Below are positions 8,267 to 19,100 of a stretch of DNA of 41,156 nucleotides, in pieces (the first letter of the stretch is position 1; every line of letters starts with the position of its first letter). Under the pieces are notes generated by a model, which was not told the DNA's origin, searched no databases, and saw only the letters and a list, made by a program, of their open reading frames with translations. Source of the DNA: Gilliamella sp. wkB108 (lineage in GTDB: Bacteria; Pseudomonadota; Gammaproteobacteria; Enterobacterales; Orbaceae); assembly GCF_001690195.1 (NCBI RefSeq), contig NZ_LZGM01000108.1, positions 1 to 41,156 on the forward strand, read 5' to 3'. The position numbers and the translations under genes are program-made.

Positions 8267-9407
8267 ACAAAAAATGACGCAACAACGCAAAAAAACGCTC
8301 ACTATTTTACTGGTGATTATTTTATTAAGTGGTTTAATCATCCTCGCGTGGTATTGGTTTTATGGACGATGGTATGAAAGCACTGACGATGCTTATGTAA
8401 ATGGTAATATTGTGCAAATCACGCCGTTGATTGACGGTTCGGTAGTGAGTATAACTGCCGATGATGGGGATTTGGTCAAGCAAGGGCAGATCCTTGTGGC
8501 ACTCGATCCTAATGATACCGAGATAGCGCTGCAACAAGCTAAAGCGAATTTAGCTAATAGTGTAAGAAAAGTGCGGAGCTTATATCGCACTGTCGATAGC
8601 TATCAAGCGCAGCTTAATAGTAGTCAAGCAACCTTAGAGAAGGCTGAACAAGATTATGAGCGCCGTAAAAAACTGATTGCACAAGGTGCCATATCTCATG
8701 AAGAGCTAACACATTCACGGGCGACACTCCAAGAAGCACAGGCTAATTTTAATAGCATCTTACAACAACTGCAAAGTAATAAGGTGTTAATTGATAATAC
8801 CAAGATAGAAACCCATCCGGATATTGTTACCGCATCGGCGCAACTAGAACAAGCTTACTTAAACTGGTTAAGAAGTGATTTAATTGCGCCAGTTTCAGGT
8901 TATATCGCTAAACGTTCTGTTCAAGTTGGGCAACATGTCGAAAAAAGTAAACCATTAATGGCGGTTATCCCACTTGATCAAGTATGGGTTGAAGCCAATT
9001 TTAAAGAAACCCAATTGCAATACATGCGTATTGGCCAACCGGTTACTTTAAAAGCAGATATCTATAGTGATGTGGTATATCATGGCAAAATTGCAAGTTT
9101 AGGTGCGGGTACAGGCAGTGCTTTTGCTTTACTTCCGGCTCAAAATGCCACGGGTAATTGGATTAAAATAGTACAACGCGTGCCAGTTAAAATCCAATTA
9201 GATCCTAAAGAACTGCAACAGCATCCGCTACGAATTGGCTTATCAATGGATGTGGAAGTTGATTTACATAACCAAGATGGGGCGGTTCTGACACAGCAAT
9301 CACCGGCTACACCGGTATTCTCAACCGATATTTATCATCAACAATTGGTTGCAGCCAAAAACATGATTAAGCAGATTATTGCCCAAAACGCGAATACAGA
9401 TAAATAA
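8241..9407 (+). CDS. emrA: Multidrug efflux periplasmic adaptor EmrA
   Basis: 388 residues, HlyD/EmrA membrane-fusion family. A short cytoplasmic tail is followed by one transmembrane helix at about residues 20-42 (LTILLVIILLSGLIILAWYW). The biotinyl/lipoyl half-motif YESTDDAYVNGNIVQI is next, then a long coiled-coil hairpin (about residues 95-200, rich in Gln, Ala and Leu) and the beta-barrel domain. It links the inner-membrane transporter EmrB to an outer-membrane channel such as TolC, which is not encoded here. The stop codon overlaps the emrB start. The only upstream regulator is a MarR-family relic. Confidence 0.9.
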   Translation: MTTAQIKDKQKMTQQRKKTLTILLVIILLSGLIILAWYWFYGRWYESTDDAYVNGNIVQITPLIDGSVVSITADDGDLVKQGQILVALDPNDTEIALQQAKANLANSVRKVRSLYRTVDSYQAQLNSSQATLEKAEQDYERRKKLIAQGAISHEELTHSRATLQEAQANFNSILQQLQSNKVLIDNTKIETHPDIVTASAQLEQAYLNWLRSDLIAPVSGYIAKRSVQVGQHVEKSKPLMAVIPLDQVWVEANFKETQLQYMRIGQPVTLKADIYSDVVYHGKIASLGAGTGSAFALLPAQNATGNWIKIVQRVPVKIQLDPKELQQHPLRIGLSMDVEVDLHNQDGAVLTQQSPATPVFSTDIYHQQLVAAKNMIKQIIAQNANTDK

Positions 9408-10915
9408 TGATGAATTCACAACAAGCTTTATTTAGACCTGCAAACCTTGTTTTAGCCACAATCGCTATTTCGCTTGCCAGCTTTATGCAGGTGCTTGATA
9501 CCACAATCGCGAATGTGGCATTACCCACGATTGCAGGAAATCTGGGCGTCAGTTCTGAACAAGGAACTTGGGTTATTACCTCGTTTGCAGTATGTAATGC
9601 CATCACACTGCCACTTACTGGCTGGTTATCAAGACGAGTCGGCGAAGTTAAATTATTTATTAGTGTGGTGCTGTTATTTGTTATTACTTCTTTCTTATGT
9701 GGTATCGCCACCAGTATGACCGAACTGATTATTTTTCGTTGCCTACAAGGTGCTGTGGCGGGGCCACTCTATCCAATTGCACAATCGCTGTTATTAGCCA
9801 TTTATCCACCTGCTAAGCGGGGGATGGCACTGGCTATTTTAAGTATTGTCACCGTTGTTGCTCCTGTTGCTGGACCAATATTGGGCGGTTGGATTTCGTA
9901 TAATTATACCTGGCCATGGATATTTTTTATCAATATCCCTTTTGGCCTTTTTGCGGCTGTTTTTGCTTATCAACAGATGAAAGCTAAACCACAAACAACT
10001 TCACGTCTACCTATTGATTATATTGGATTAATCAGTTTGGTGATTGGTGTTGGCGCGCTACAAATTGTATTAGATAAGGGTAATGATCTGGATTGGTTTG
10101 AATCAAACTTTATTATATTTGGTTCGGTGATTGCCGTTATTGGTATTGCCTTTTTTATCATTTGGGAATTAACCGATGCCAACCCTATTGTTAACTTAAA
10201 ACTGTTTATTAATAGAAACTTTAGCATTGGTTGTTTTTTATTGATATGTGGTTATTCTGGCTTTTTTGGTATTAACTTGCTGTTACCGCAATGGTTACAA
10301 ACCCAAATGGGTTATACCGCCACTTGGGCCGGTTTGGCTGCAGCTCCGATTGGTTTTATTCCTATTTTATTAACGCCTTTTTTAGGGCGCTACGCACATT
10401 ATTTTGATATGCGTTTATTGGCTAGTTTAGCGTTTACCGCTATTGGTATTAGTTGCTTTATGCGAGCGGGATTTAACACGCAAGTCAATTATCAGCATAT
10501 CGCTTTTGTTCAGCTCTTTATGGGGCTTGGCGTGGCACTATTTTTTATGCCGGTAATGTCTATTATTTTATCCAATATTAAGCAGCATCAAATTGCTGAA
10601 GCCTCAGGCTTAGCGGCTTTTTTACGTACCTTAGGCGGTAGCTTTTCAGCGTCATTAACCTCATGGATTTGGACGAGGAATGCTAGTTTACATCATGCTT
10701 ACCTTAGCGAAAGCATAACGCCTTATGATCCAACCACACAATATGCCCTAAATCAATTAGGTGGGCAATCAGTTGAAAGCTACGCCAAATTAGAAAATAT
10801 AGTGAATACTCAAGCTTATATGTTATCAACTATTGATTATTTTAGCATGCTAGGTACTGCTTTTATTCTGCTCATTATCGTTGCTTGGTTAGCATCGCCA
10901 AAACAAAAACAATAG
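9407..10915 (+). CDS. emrB: Multidrug efflux MFS transporter EmrB (DHA2 family)
   Basis: 502 residues with about 14 hydrophobic helices, typical of drug:H+ antiporters of the DHA2 family. Family marks are DTTIANVALPTIAGNLG in helix 1, WVITSFAVCNAITLPLTGWL (helix 2, motif D1 region), LSRRVGEVKLF (motif A loop) and APVAGPILGGWI (motif C in helix 5). It pumps hydrophobic compounds through EmrA and an outer-membrane channel. Its ATG overlaps the emrA stop (TAATG), so translation is coupled. A hairpin follows at 10958-10987. Confidence 0.9.
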   Translation: MMNSQQALFRPANLVLATIAISLASFMQVLDTTIANVALPTIAGNLGVSSEQGTWVITSFAVCNAITLPLTGWLSRRVGEVKLFISVVLLFVITSFLCGIATSMTELIIFRCLQGAVAGPLYPIAQSLLLAIYPPAKRGMALAILSIVTVVAPVAGPILGGWISYNYTWPWIFFINIPFGLFAAVFAYQQMKAKPQTTSRLPIDYIGLISLVIGVGALQIVLDKGNDLDWFESNFIIFGSVIAVIGIAFFIIWELTDANPIVNLKLFINRNFSIGCFLLICGYSGFFGINLLLPQWLQTQMGYTATWAGLAAAPIGFIPILLTPFLGRYAHYFDMRLLASLAFTAIGISCFMRAGFNTQVNYQHIAFVQLFMGLGVALFFMPVMSIILSNIKQHQIAEASGLAAFLRTLGGSFSASLTSWIWTRNASLHHAYLSESITPYDPTTQYALNQLGGQSVESYAKLENIVNTQAYMLSTIDYFSMLGTAFILLIIVAWLASPKQKQ

Positions 10916-10957
10916 TGAACTTTGCTCGCTTTTTAATATTTATATAAAGACTATTAC

Positions 10958-10987
10958 CATGCACTCTGCTAAAAGGTAGAGTGCATG
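10958..10987 (+). terminator. Hairpin after emrB
   Basis: CATGCACTCT and AGAGTGCATG pair perfectly around a 10-nt loop, about 45 nt after the emrB stop. There is only a weak T-tract afterwards (ATGATTATAAAAA), so efficient termination is uncertain. Confidence 0.5.
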
Positions 10988-11026
10988 ATGATTATAAAAA
11001 TTTAAGACTTGCTACTAAATTTCTAA

Positions 11027-11887
11027 ACTTATTTACAGAAAATCACCGATATCACCATTTGGAAAAAGGGAGATCAGCGTGCTCCTCATAAACCATTACT
11101 ATTGCTTTATGTCTTATCACAATATAAGCAAGGTCATAAACGGCTATTTGATTATGAAGCTGAAATTGAAGCGCCACTGCTTGATTTACTAACACGTTTT
11201 GGACCACAACGTACTCATTATTACCCTAATATGCCTTTCTGGCGTTTAAAAAGCGATGGTTTTTGGCAATTAATTAATACTGAAAATTGTATTAATCTTG
11301 AAAAGCCAAGCAAAGAACCAACAAGTAAGCAGCTTGCCTCTTGTCAGGTTTGCGACGGCTTTGATGAACAAACCTACCACTATCTAAAAAAACATCCTTT
11401 AATTATCGATCAATTAGCTGAACAAATTTTAAGTCAATACTTCCCCGAAAGTGTGCAGGATAACTTAATTAATCAGCTTGATTTTGGTCTAACTGAATTT
11501 AATCGCCAGCGTGATCCTAAGTTTAGACAATTGGTTTTGCGTGCTTATAACTACCAATGTGCCATTTGTGGTTTTGATTTAAGACATGACGCAATTGCAA
11601 TCGGCCTTGAAGCCGCTCATGTTAAATGGAAACAACATGGTGAACCGTGCCTTGTCAATAATGGTTTAGCACTTTGTTCATTACATTATTCGGCTTTTGA
11701 TATGGGTGCGATGGGGCTTGATAGTAGTTTAAAAATTAAAATATCAAATGGAGTTAATGGTCATCAAATGGTTGAAAAATTGTTCTGGGATTTTGAAGGT
11801 AAAAACATCCTACTACCTCGTTCAAAAGAAGATTATTTGCATGATCGGTTTATTGAATGGCATTTGCGGGAAGTGTTTAGGAAATAA
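11027..11887 (+). pseudogene. Phosphorothioate-dependent HNH restriction endonuclease, damaged 5' end
   Basis: The family has an N-terminal sulfur-binding domain that recognises phosphorothioated DNA and a C-terminal HNH nuclease. The N-terminal signature ITIWKKGDQRAPHKPLLLLY is encoded from about 11049. No ATG, GTG or TTG precedes it in frame, and a TAA stands at 11024-11026. A different frame just upstream reads ATKFLNLFTEN, which fits the expected first helix, so a one-base indel near 11036-11042 probably broke the gene. The first possible start, TTG at 11102, cuts away this signature. The HNH part looks sound: CAICG, LEAAHVKW, NNGLALCSLHYSAFDMGA. The second His of the usual LCSLHH is Tyr. 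Residual activity from internal starts cannot be excluded. Confidence 0.7.
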
Positions 11888-12275
11888 GAATAATGAGCAA
11901 GAATAAAGAGAAAATTAAACAAACGAGTTCAAGTGATATCTTAACTAATAAATAACCATGTAAAAAGTTCAAACAATAATTTAGAAAAAAACGATAATAG
12001 CGACATAGAGCATAACTTATTTATGGTATATGGCTAACGATAACGTTTATAGATTTTTGAGGTATTCACCTGTATGATTATACTCAAAATAAGTCAATTA
12101 GGTGTATGGGCTAGCTCGGCTAGCAAGGTAAAACATTAAGCATAGGCATTATGGCACCTAAGCGATTCAATTAAAAACACTTGAGTCCATTTTGATAAAA
12201 ATTATCAAAATTTATATTGTATAGATAATTGTTAGATGGTGTCTGATTTCGGTAACGTTATAAAACAGGGTAAAA
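11888..12275. other. Gene-free stretch upstream of hsdM
   Basis: 388 bp with no convincing gene. A 20-codon ORF at 11893-11955 (MSKNKEKIKQTSSSDILTNK) has no recognisable features. The right half holds a perfect inverted repeat (12189-12211), a plausible promoter and the octamer AACGTTAT (12254-12261), all close to hsdM. A short direct repeat GGCTAGC occurs twice near 12110-12125. Confidence 0.5.
12189..12220 (+). promoter_or_regulatory. Putative hsdM promoter overlapping a 23-nt inverted repeat
   Basis: ATTTTGATAA and TTATCAAAAT form a perfect 10-bp inverted repeat with an AAA centre at 12189-12211. It covers a possible -35 box TTGATA (12192-12197), with TATTGT 17 nt downstream (12215-12220). 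An operator overlapping the -35 region is a simple reading, which would let a repressor control the type I system. Not tested; inference from base pattern. Confidence 0.4.
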
Positions 12276-14867
12276 ATGAATAAACAACAATTGGCCGCTA
12301 AGATTTGGGAATCGGCAAACCAAATGCGTTCTAAAATAGAAGCTAATGAATATAAAGATTACATACTTGGTTTTATCTTTTATAAATATTTAAGTGATCA
12401 GTTAGTACAATTTGTCTCTAAAGAAGGCATGACAGCGGACGATATTAAATCTCTGACTGAAAAAGATACAGATACGGTTAAATTTGTGCAAAGTAACTTA
12501 GGTTACTTTATTGCCTATGATAACCTGTTTTCAACTTGGATTGATCCGAAATATGAATTTGACGAATCTAATGTGCGTGATGCACTATCAGCGTTTAGCC
12601 GTTTAATTTCACCAACCTATAAAAAGCTCTTTGAAGGTATTTTTACCACCTTAGAAACGGGTTTAAGTAAACTCGGTGAAAGTGCCGGGAAACGCACCAA
12701 AGCCATCAGCGATTTACTGGACTTGATTAAAAGTATCCCGATGAATGCCAATCAAGGATACGATGTGCTAGGTTACATTTACGAATATTTGCTTGGAAAA
12801 TTTGCGGCTAATGCGGGTAAAAAAGCCGGTGAATTTTACACGCCGCATGAAGTTTCAGTACTGATGTCAAACATCATTGCTCATGAATTAAAACATAAAA
12901 ACACGATTGAAATTTACGACCCAACATCGGGATCTGGTTCACTATTAATAAATATCGGTGAGGCGTTCCAGAAATATGCCAAAAATAAAGACTGTATTAC
13001 CTATTATGCTCAAGAGTTAAAAGCCAACACTTATAATTTAACCCGTATGAATTTGGTTATGCGTGGTATTAAAGCCAGCAACATAAAAACTCGTAATGGC
13101 GACACCTTGGAAGATGATTGGCCTTATTTTGATGACAGTGACCCACAAGGCACATATCATGCTTTGCATGTTGATGCAGTCGTATCGAATCCACCTTATT
13201 CCCAAAACTGGGATCCGAGCTTTAAAGAGAACGATCCGCGCTATTCTCGTTTTGGGCTTGCCCCCAAAACCAAAGCCGATTTCGCTTTTTTATTGCATGA
13301 CCTATACCATTTAAAACCTGATGGTATTATGACGATTGTGCTGCCTCATGGTGTTTTATTCCGAGGGGGGGAAGAAGGCGAGATTCGTAAGCAACTTATT
13401 GAGCAGAACCATATTGATACGATTATCGGTTTACCGGCAAATATCTTTTTTGGTACTGGTATTCCTACGGTAATTTTGGTACTTAAACAAAAACGCCAAA
13501 ATACTGACGTATTGGTGATTGATGCCTCGAAACACTTTATTAAAGAAGGTAAAAATAACAAACTGCAAACCAGTGATATCAAACGTATTACGGATGCGGT
13601 AATTAACCGTGAAAGTATCGACAAGTTCTCACAACTGGTTAGCAAACAGACCTTGCGTGATAATGACTATAATCTTAATATTCCTCGCTATGTGGACTCT
13701 GCGGAAGCGCCACAAAGCTGGGATTTACATGCCACTATGCTGGGTGGTATTCCTAACAGTGAAATTGCTGAATTACAGCACTATTGGCAAACCTTTCCAG
13801 AGCTGCGTAGCACGCTGTTTACAGCCAAATCAGCGGCTTATAGCGAGCTAGCTATAGATAAAAAAGACGTTAACCGAACGATTGCCAAGCATCCACAAGT
13901 GTTGGCATTTATTGACGCCTACAATCAAGCTTTTAATGGTTTTGATGCACATTTAAATACGCAATTGATTGAAAATTGGCAGAGTGTTAAACGTAATCAG
14001 TGTGAATCGGCATTAAGTACGGAATTATTTAACCGTTTAACGTCAATCAACCTAATCGACAAATATCAAGCTTATCAATTTTTAAGTGATCAATGGCAAA
14101 TCATCGGCGCTGATTTAGAAATGATGCAAACGGAAGGGTTTGCCGCCACTAAACAAGTTGACCCAAATATGGTGATTAAGAAGAAAAACGGTCAAGACAC
14201 AGAAGTGCAAGAAGGTTGGCGAGGCCACATATTACCGTTTGATTTAGTGCAACAGACTTATTTGAATGATGCGTTACAAGCATTAGCTGAAAAGGAAACT
14301 CGCTTAGCAGAAATCGCCAGCACACTAGAAGAGATATTAGAATCACTTACTGAGGAAGAAAAAGAGCAAGATACCATTAAAGACAGCCAAGATGGTTTTG
14401 CTAATGCTGAAGTGAGCAAAGTAGCTAAAATATTCTTGAAAGAACAAAAAGACAGCAAAATCAAGTTTACTGAAGATAGCTATGAGTACAAAATGATTCA
14501 AACTAGTCGGCTAATTGACGAAGAAAAAACACTGAAAAAAGCCGCTAAAGAGGCAGCTACAGCATTGCACCTAAAAACTAAAGCCACCATTGAAGCGTTA
14601 ACTGATGAACAGGTGAACAATTTACTGTACCTTAAATGGATCACCCCACTATGCAGTGAACTGGCAACATTGCCAAACGCAGTGATTAGCCAGTTGACTA
14701 ATCAAGTGCAATCTCTGGCTGATAAATACGCAGTTACTTACTCGCAAGTGGCCAATGACATCAAAACCACCGAGCAAGAGCTAGCGCAGATGCTGAGCGA
14801 ACTTACTGGTAATGAGTTTGATATGCAAGGCTTGGCTGAACTCGCTAGTTTGTTAAAGGGTGAATAA
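12276..14867 (+). CDS. hsdM: Type I restriction-modification system methyltransferase subunit HsdM
   Basis: 863 residues. The N-terminal HsdM helical domain (QLAAKIWESANQMR, then DYILGFIFYKYLSD) is followed by the N6-adenine methyltransferase core. Here are the pre-motif GEFYTPHEVSVLMSNI, motif I IYDPTSGSGSLL and catalytic motif IV VVSNPPYSQNWD. It pairs with HsdS to methylate adenine in a bipartite site, and with HsdR to restrict. It is longer than the classical HsdM of about 520 residues. The extra C-terminal 350 residues are charged and helical, with likely coiled coil, as in a long-HsdM subgroup. A G7 run lies at 13365-13371 in the conserved FRGGEEGEIRK segment. It leads a tight hsdM-hsdS-hsdR operon. 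Confidence 0.92.
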   Translation: MNKQQLAAKIWESANQMRSKIEANEYKDYILGFIFYKYLSDQLVQFVSKEGMTADDIKSLTEKDTDTVKFVQSNLGYFIAYDNLFSTWIDPKYEFDESNVRDALSAFSRLISPTYKKLFEGIFTTLETGLSKLGESAGKRTKAISDLLDLIKSIPMNANQGYDVLGYIYEYLLGKFAANAGKKAGEFYTPHEVSVLMSNIIAHELKHKNTIEIYDPTSGSGSLLINIGEAFQKYAKNKDCITYYAQELKANTYNLTRMNLVMRGIKASNIKTRNGDTLEDDWPYFDDSDPQGTYHALHVDAVVSNPPYSQNWDPSFKENDPRYSRFGLAPKTKADFAFLLHDLYHLKPDGIMTIVLPHGVLFRGGEEGEIRKQLIEQNHIDTIIGLPANIFFGTGIPTVILVLKQKRQNTDVLVIDASKHFIKEGKNNKLQTSDIKRITDAVINRESIDKFSQLVSKQTLRDNDYNLNIPRYVDSAEAPQSWDLHATMLGGIPNSEIAELQHYWQTFPELRSTLFTAKSAAYSELAIDKKDVNRTIAKHPQVLAFIDAYNQAFNGFDAHLNTQLIENWQSVKRNQCESALSTELFNRLTSINLIDKYQAYQFLSDQWQIIGADLEMMQTEGFAATKQVDPNMVIKKKNGQDTEVQEGWRGHILPFDLVQQTYLNDALQALAEKETRLAEIASTLEEILESLTEEEKEQDTIKDSQDGFANAEVSKVAKIFLKEQKDSKIKFTEDSYEYKMIQTSRLIDEEKTLKKAAKEAATALHLKTKATIEALTDEQVNNLLYLKWITPLCSELATLPNAVISQLTNQVQSLADKYAVTYSQVANDIKTTEQELAQMLSELTGNEFDMQGLAELASLLKGE

Positions 14868-14868
14868 T

Positions 14869-16101
14869 ATGAGTGCGGATAAAAAAGTGCCAGCAATTCG
14901 GTTTAAGGGGTTTCATGAAGAGTGGAAGTCAACAACGTTAGGCGCTAGTATTTCGTATACCAAAGGTTTCGCTTTTAAATCAAGTGATTATCAAAGTTAT
15001 GGAATAAGAATTATTAGAGTTTCAGATTTAACTCAAAATAACCTTTCAGAATCATCAAATAAAATATACATAAGTAGGACTGAAGCAAGTTTATATTCAA
15101 AATATGTAATTAATAATGGAGATATTGTAATTACGACAGTTGGTTCAAAAGCTGAAATGAGAGAATCTGCAGTAGGTAGAGCTATTTTTTTTACAAAAAG
15201 TGAAGATTATCTTCTAAATCAAAATTTAGTAAAAGTAACCCCTTTAATTAATAATGATAGTCGATTTCTTTATAATCAACTATTGAGAAAGCAATATGCT
15301 AAATTTATTGAAGATATTCAGAGAGGTAATGCAAACCAAGCCAATATAGCAATTAGTGATTTATGGGAATATTCTTTAAACAGCCCAATAAATAAAAAAG
15401 AACAAACCCAAATTGGCAACTACTTCCAAAAACTCGACACCCTAATCAACCAACACCAAAATAAGCATGATAAGCTTTGTAACATTAAAAAAGCCATGCT
15501 CGAAAAAATGTTCCCTAAACAAGGCAAAACTATGCCAGAAATTCGTTTTAAAGGGTTTAGTGGGGAGTGGGGGGAAATTGAGTTAAGTGACGAAGTTACT
15601 TTTCTTAATGGTCGAGCTTATAGCCAAGAAGAGCTCCAAGATAAAGGAAAGTACCCTGTTTTAAGGGTTGGTAATTTTTATACCAATTCCTCGTGGTACT
15701 ACTCAGATATGGAACTTGGTGATAAATATTACGCTGACTATGGCGACTTACTTTATACGTGGTCTGCCAGTTTTGGCCCACATATCTGGAACGGTGATAA
15801 AGTCATCTATCATTATCATATCTGGAAGTTAGAAATTTCTGAAAATATTGACAAGTTGTTTTTATTACATCTTCTTGACTATGACAGAGCAAAGATATTA
15901 TCAGGGTCTAATGGCTCTACAATGATCCATATTACAAAAACGGCTATGGAATCAAAAAAAGTATTTATTCCAAAGAAACAAGAACAAATAGCAATCGGTA
16001 ATTACTTCCAAAAACTTGACAATTTGATCAACCAACACCAGCAACAAATTACCAAACTCAAAAACATCAAGCAAGCCTGCTTGAGCAAAATGTTTGTTTA
16101 A
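14869..16101 (+). CDS. hsdS: Type I restriction-modification system specificity subunit HsdS
   Basis: About 410 residues in two similar halves. Each half begins with an IRFKGF..EW motif (residues about 8 and 222), then a target-recognition domain, then a helical conserved region. The two helical regions are near copies: IGNYFQKLDTLINQHQ and IGNYFQKLDNLINQHQ. Each recognition domain reads one half of a bipartite DNA site, and the helices set the spacing. I chose the ATG at 14869, one base after the hsdM stop; a GTG at 14860 overlaps hsdM and is also possible. The duplicated DNA at 15400-15459 and 15982-16040 could serve recombination that swaps recognition domains. Confidence 0.92.
   Translation: MSADKKVPAIRFKGFHEEWKSTTLGASISYTKGFAFKSSDYQSYGIRIIRVSDLTQNNLSESSNKIYISRTEASLYSKYVINNGDIVITTVGSKAEMRESAVGRAIFFTKSEDYLLNQNLVKVTPLINNDSRFLYNQLLRKQYAKFIEDIQRGNANQANIAISDLWEYSLNSPINKKEQTQIGNYFQKLDTLINQHQNKHDKLCNIKKAMLEKMFPKQGKTMPEIRFKGFSGEWGEIELSDEVTFLNGRAYSQEELQDKGKYPVLRVGNFYTNSSWYYSDMELGDKYYADYGDLLYTWSASFGPHIWNGDKVIYHYHIWKLEISENIDKLFLLHLLDYDRAKILSGSNGSTMIHITKTAMESKKVFIPKKQEQIAIGNYFQKLDNLINQHQQQITKLKNIKQACLSKMFV
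15400..15459 (+). repeat. hsdS internal repeat, first copy
   Basis: Encodes the central conserved helix region of HsdS and matches 15982-16040 over about 60 nt. Shared blocks are ACTTCCAAAAACT and ATCAACCAACACCA. Confidence 0.75.
15982..16040 (+). repeat. hsdS internal repeat, second copy
   Basis: Encodes the C-terminal conserved helix region; partner of 15400-15459. Confidence 0.75.
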
Positions 16102-16110
16102 GGAGAAACG

Positions 16111-19100
16111 ATGATAACCTTTAAAACTGAAGCACAATTTGAGCAGGCCTTTATAGATGTACTCACCCAAAAAGGGTGGGAACCTGAGATACTTAAAAAC
16201 AAAACTGAGGCGGAATTACTACAAAACTGGGCCTCTATTTTGTTTGAAAATAACCGCCAGCAAGATCGCCTAAACGATGTGCCATTAACCAATACCGAAA
16301 TGCAGCAAATCATTGAGCAAATCAAAGAACTTAAAACCCCACTCAAGCTAAACGGTTTAATAAATGGTAAAACCGTCGCCATTAAGCGTGATAACCCAGC
16401 TGATACCTTGCATCTAGGTAAAGAAGTCAGCTTAAAAATTTATGATCGCCAAGAAATTGCCGCCGGTCAAAGTCGTTACCAAATTGTGCAGCAACCCAAA
16501 TTTGAACGTGGTAGCCCTTTGCGTAATGACCGCCGTGGTGATGTTATGCTACTTATCAATGGGATGCCGGTGATCCACGTTGAGCTAAAGCGCAGTGGTA
16601 TTCCGGTTAGCCAAGCCGTCAACCAAATTGAAAAGTACAGTAAAGAAGGGATATTTAGCGGCCTGTTTTCGCTTATCCAAGTATTTGTGGCGATGGCGCC
16701 AGAGGAGACCAAATACTTTGCCAACCCTGGGCCAGATGGCAAGTTTAATCCTAATTATCAATTTAACTGGGCCGACTTTAATAATGAACCCATAAATTAT
16801 TGGAAAGACATTGCTTCGACTTTACTGTCTATTCCTATGGCACACCAGTTGATTGGCTTTTACACTGTCGCCGACGATACCGATGGCACCCTTAAAGTGA
16901 TGCGTAGTTATCAGTATTATGCTGCCAATGCAATATCAGATAAAGTAGCTAAAACCAATTGGCAACAACTCGGTAATGTAGCTAATAATCCAGATCGCCT
17001 CGGTGGCTATGTGTGGCATACCACGGGGTCAGGTAAAACCATGACCAGTTTTAAATCGGCACAGTTAATTGCCCAATCCAAAGATGCCGATAAAGTGATT
17101 TTTTTAATGGATCGTATTGAACTCGGTACGCAATCCCTTGCAGAGTATCGTAATTTTGCCAATGAAGGTGAAGACGTTCAAGCTACGGAAGATACCAATA
17201 TGCTCATTACCAAATTAAAAAGTAGTAACTCTGCTGACACCTTAATAGTTAGCTCCATCCAAAAAATGAGTAATATTTTTGAAGCGGTAGACGATGAAGG
17301 CACTGCCACAAACTCAGCTGATATTGAAAAAATCCGAGCCAAGCGTTTGGTATTTATTATTGACGAGGCTCACCGTTCAACGATGAGTGGTGGTAAAGAA
17401 AATAAAGAAGGTATGTTGGTAAGAATAAAAAAAACCTTCCCTAGAGCCCTCTTTTTTGGTTTTACCGGCACGCCGATTCATGAAGAAAACAAAATTAATC
17501 GCAATACTACCGCTGACGTGTTTGGCAATGAACTGCATCGTTATAGTATTGCTGATGGTATACGCGATGGCAACGTACTGGGTTTTGACCCTTATAAAGT
17601 TTCGACGTTTAGATATAGCGACTTGAGGGAAAAGGTGGCACTTGAACAAGCTAAAGCCACCACTGTTATTGAAGCCATAAATGATCCGGTAAAAAAGAAA
17701 AAATTTAATTATTTTATGAATGATGTGCCGATGGCTGGCTATCAAGATGCTACGGGTAAATACCACAAAGGCATTGAAGACTATATACCGAAAAGCCAAT
17801 ATTTAACCGAAGCGCATCAAGAAAAGGTTGTCAGTGACATCTTAGATAAATGGAATGTGCTCAGTCAAGGCAGTAAGTTTCATGCTATTTTTGCTACAGA
17901 CAGCATTGCCGAAGCCATTGATTATTATCGGCGCTTAAAAGCAGTTAAACCGGAACTGAAAGTGTCCGCCTTATTTGATCCACATATTGATAATAATGGT
18001 GATGATGACCGCGGTCCAACTTTTAAAGGTGATGGCTTAGAGGAAATTATGTCCGACTATAATGCACGCTATGGTCATGATTTTGATTTTGCCCGCCACG
18101 CTGCCTTTAAAAAAGATTTAGCGGCACGCCTTGCTCATAAAAAACCTTATGAACGCATTCATACTGAGCCTGCAAAACAATTAGATTTACTGATTGTGGT
18201 AGACCAAATGCTTACCGGTTTTGATTCTAAGTGGCTCAATACTTTATATTTAGATAAGGTGTTACAATACCAAAATATTATTCAGGCGTTCTCGCGTACT
18301 AATCGTTTGTTTGGGCCTGATAAACCTCATGGCATCATTCGTTATTACCGCTACCCACACACCATGGAGCGGCACATCAACGATGCTGTAAAACTCTATT
18401 CTGGTGATAAGCCGATTGGCCTATTTGTTGATAAGTTGGCAAGTAACCTTGAAGCCATGAATAAATTAGTGGCCGATATTAGTGAGCTGTTTATTAACGC
18501 GGGCATTGATAATTTTGAAAAACTGCCAGATGATATCGATGCTTGTGCTAAATTTGCTAAATTATTTAATCTATTTAATCAACACTTAGAAGCGGCTAAA
18601 ATACAAGGCTTTGACTGGAAACAGTCGATCTATTCCTTTGATGAAAAAGGTAAAAAGTATGAGGTAACCGTAGTTATCGACGAACAAACATACTTGAGTC
18701 TCGCTCTGCGTTATAAAGAGTTAGTAGGAAAAGGTGAACGTATTGGGGTGAGCGGTGGTGATGTACCTTTTGATGTTAATGGTTATTTAACAGAAATCGA
18801 TACCGGTAAAATCGATGCTAACTATATGAATAGTCGCTTTGATAAATATTTAAAAGAGCTAAATAATAATCAAGATGTGGCGAGTATTGAAACCACCTTA
18901 AATGAGCTACATAAGTCATTTGCATCGCTCACCCAAAGTGAGCAAAAGTACGCTAAACTCTTTTTACATGATTTACAACGCGGTGATGCGCAGTTAATTG
19001 ATAGTTATACTTTTAGGGATTATATCAATACTTACAAAGATAATGCTGAAAATGCACAAGTTAATGTGGTGGTTGATGCACTTGGTTTAGATAAAAAACT

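Noticed and set aside
11893-11955. 20-codon ORF after the phosphorothioate-type nuclease
   Set aside because: No family likeness and a weak ribosome site; too short to support.
17377-17799. 140-codon minus-strand frame inside hsdR
   Set aside because: It lies fully within the conserved motor region of hsdR and has no family likeness or ribosome site.
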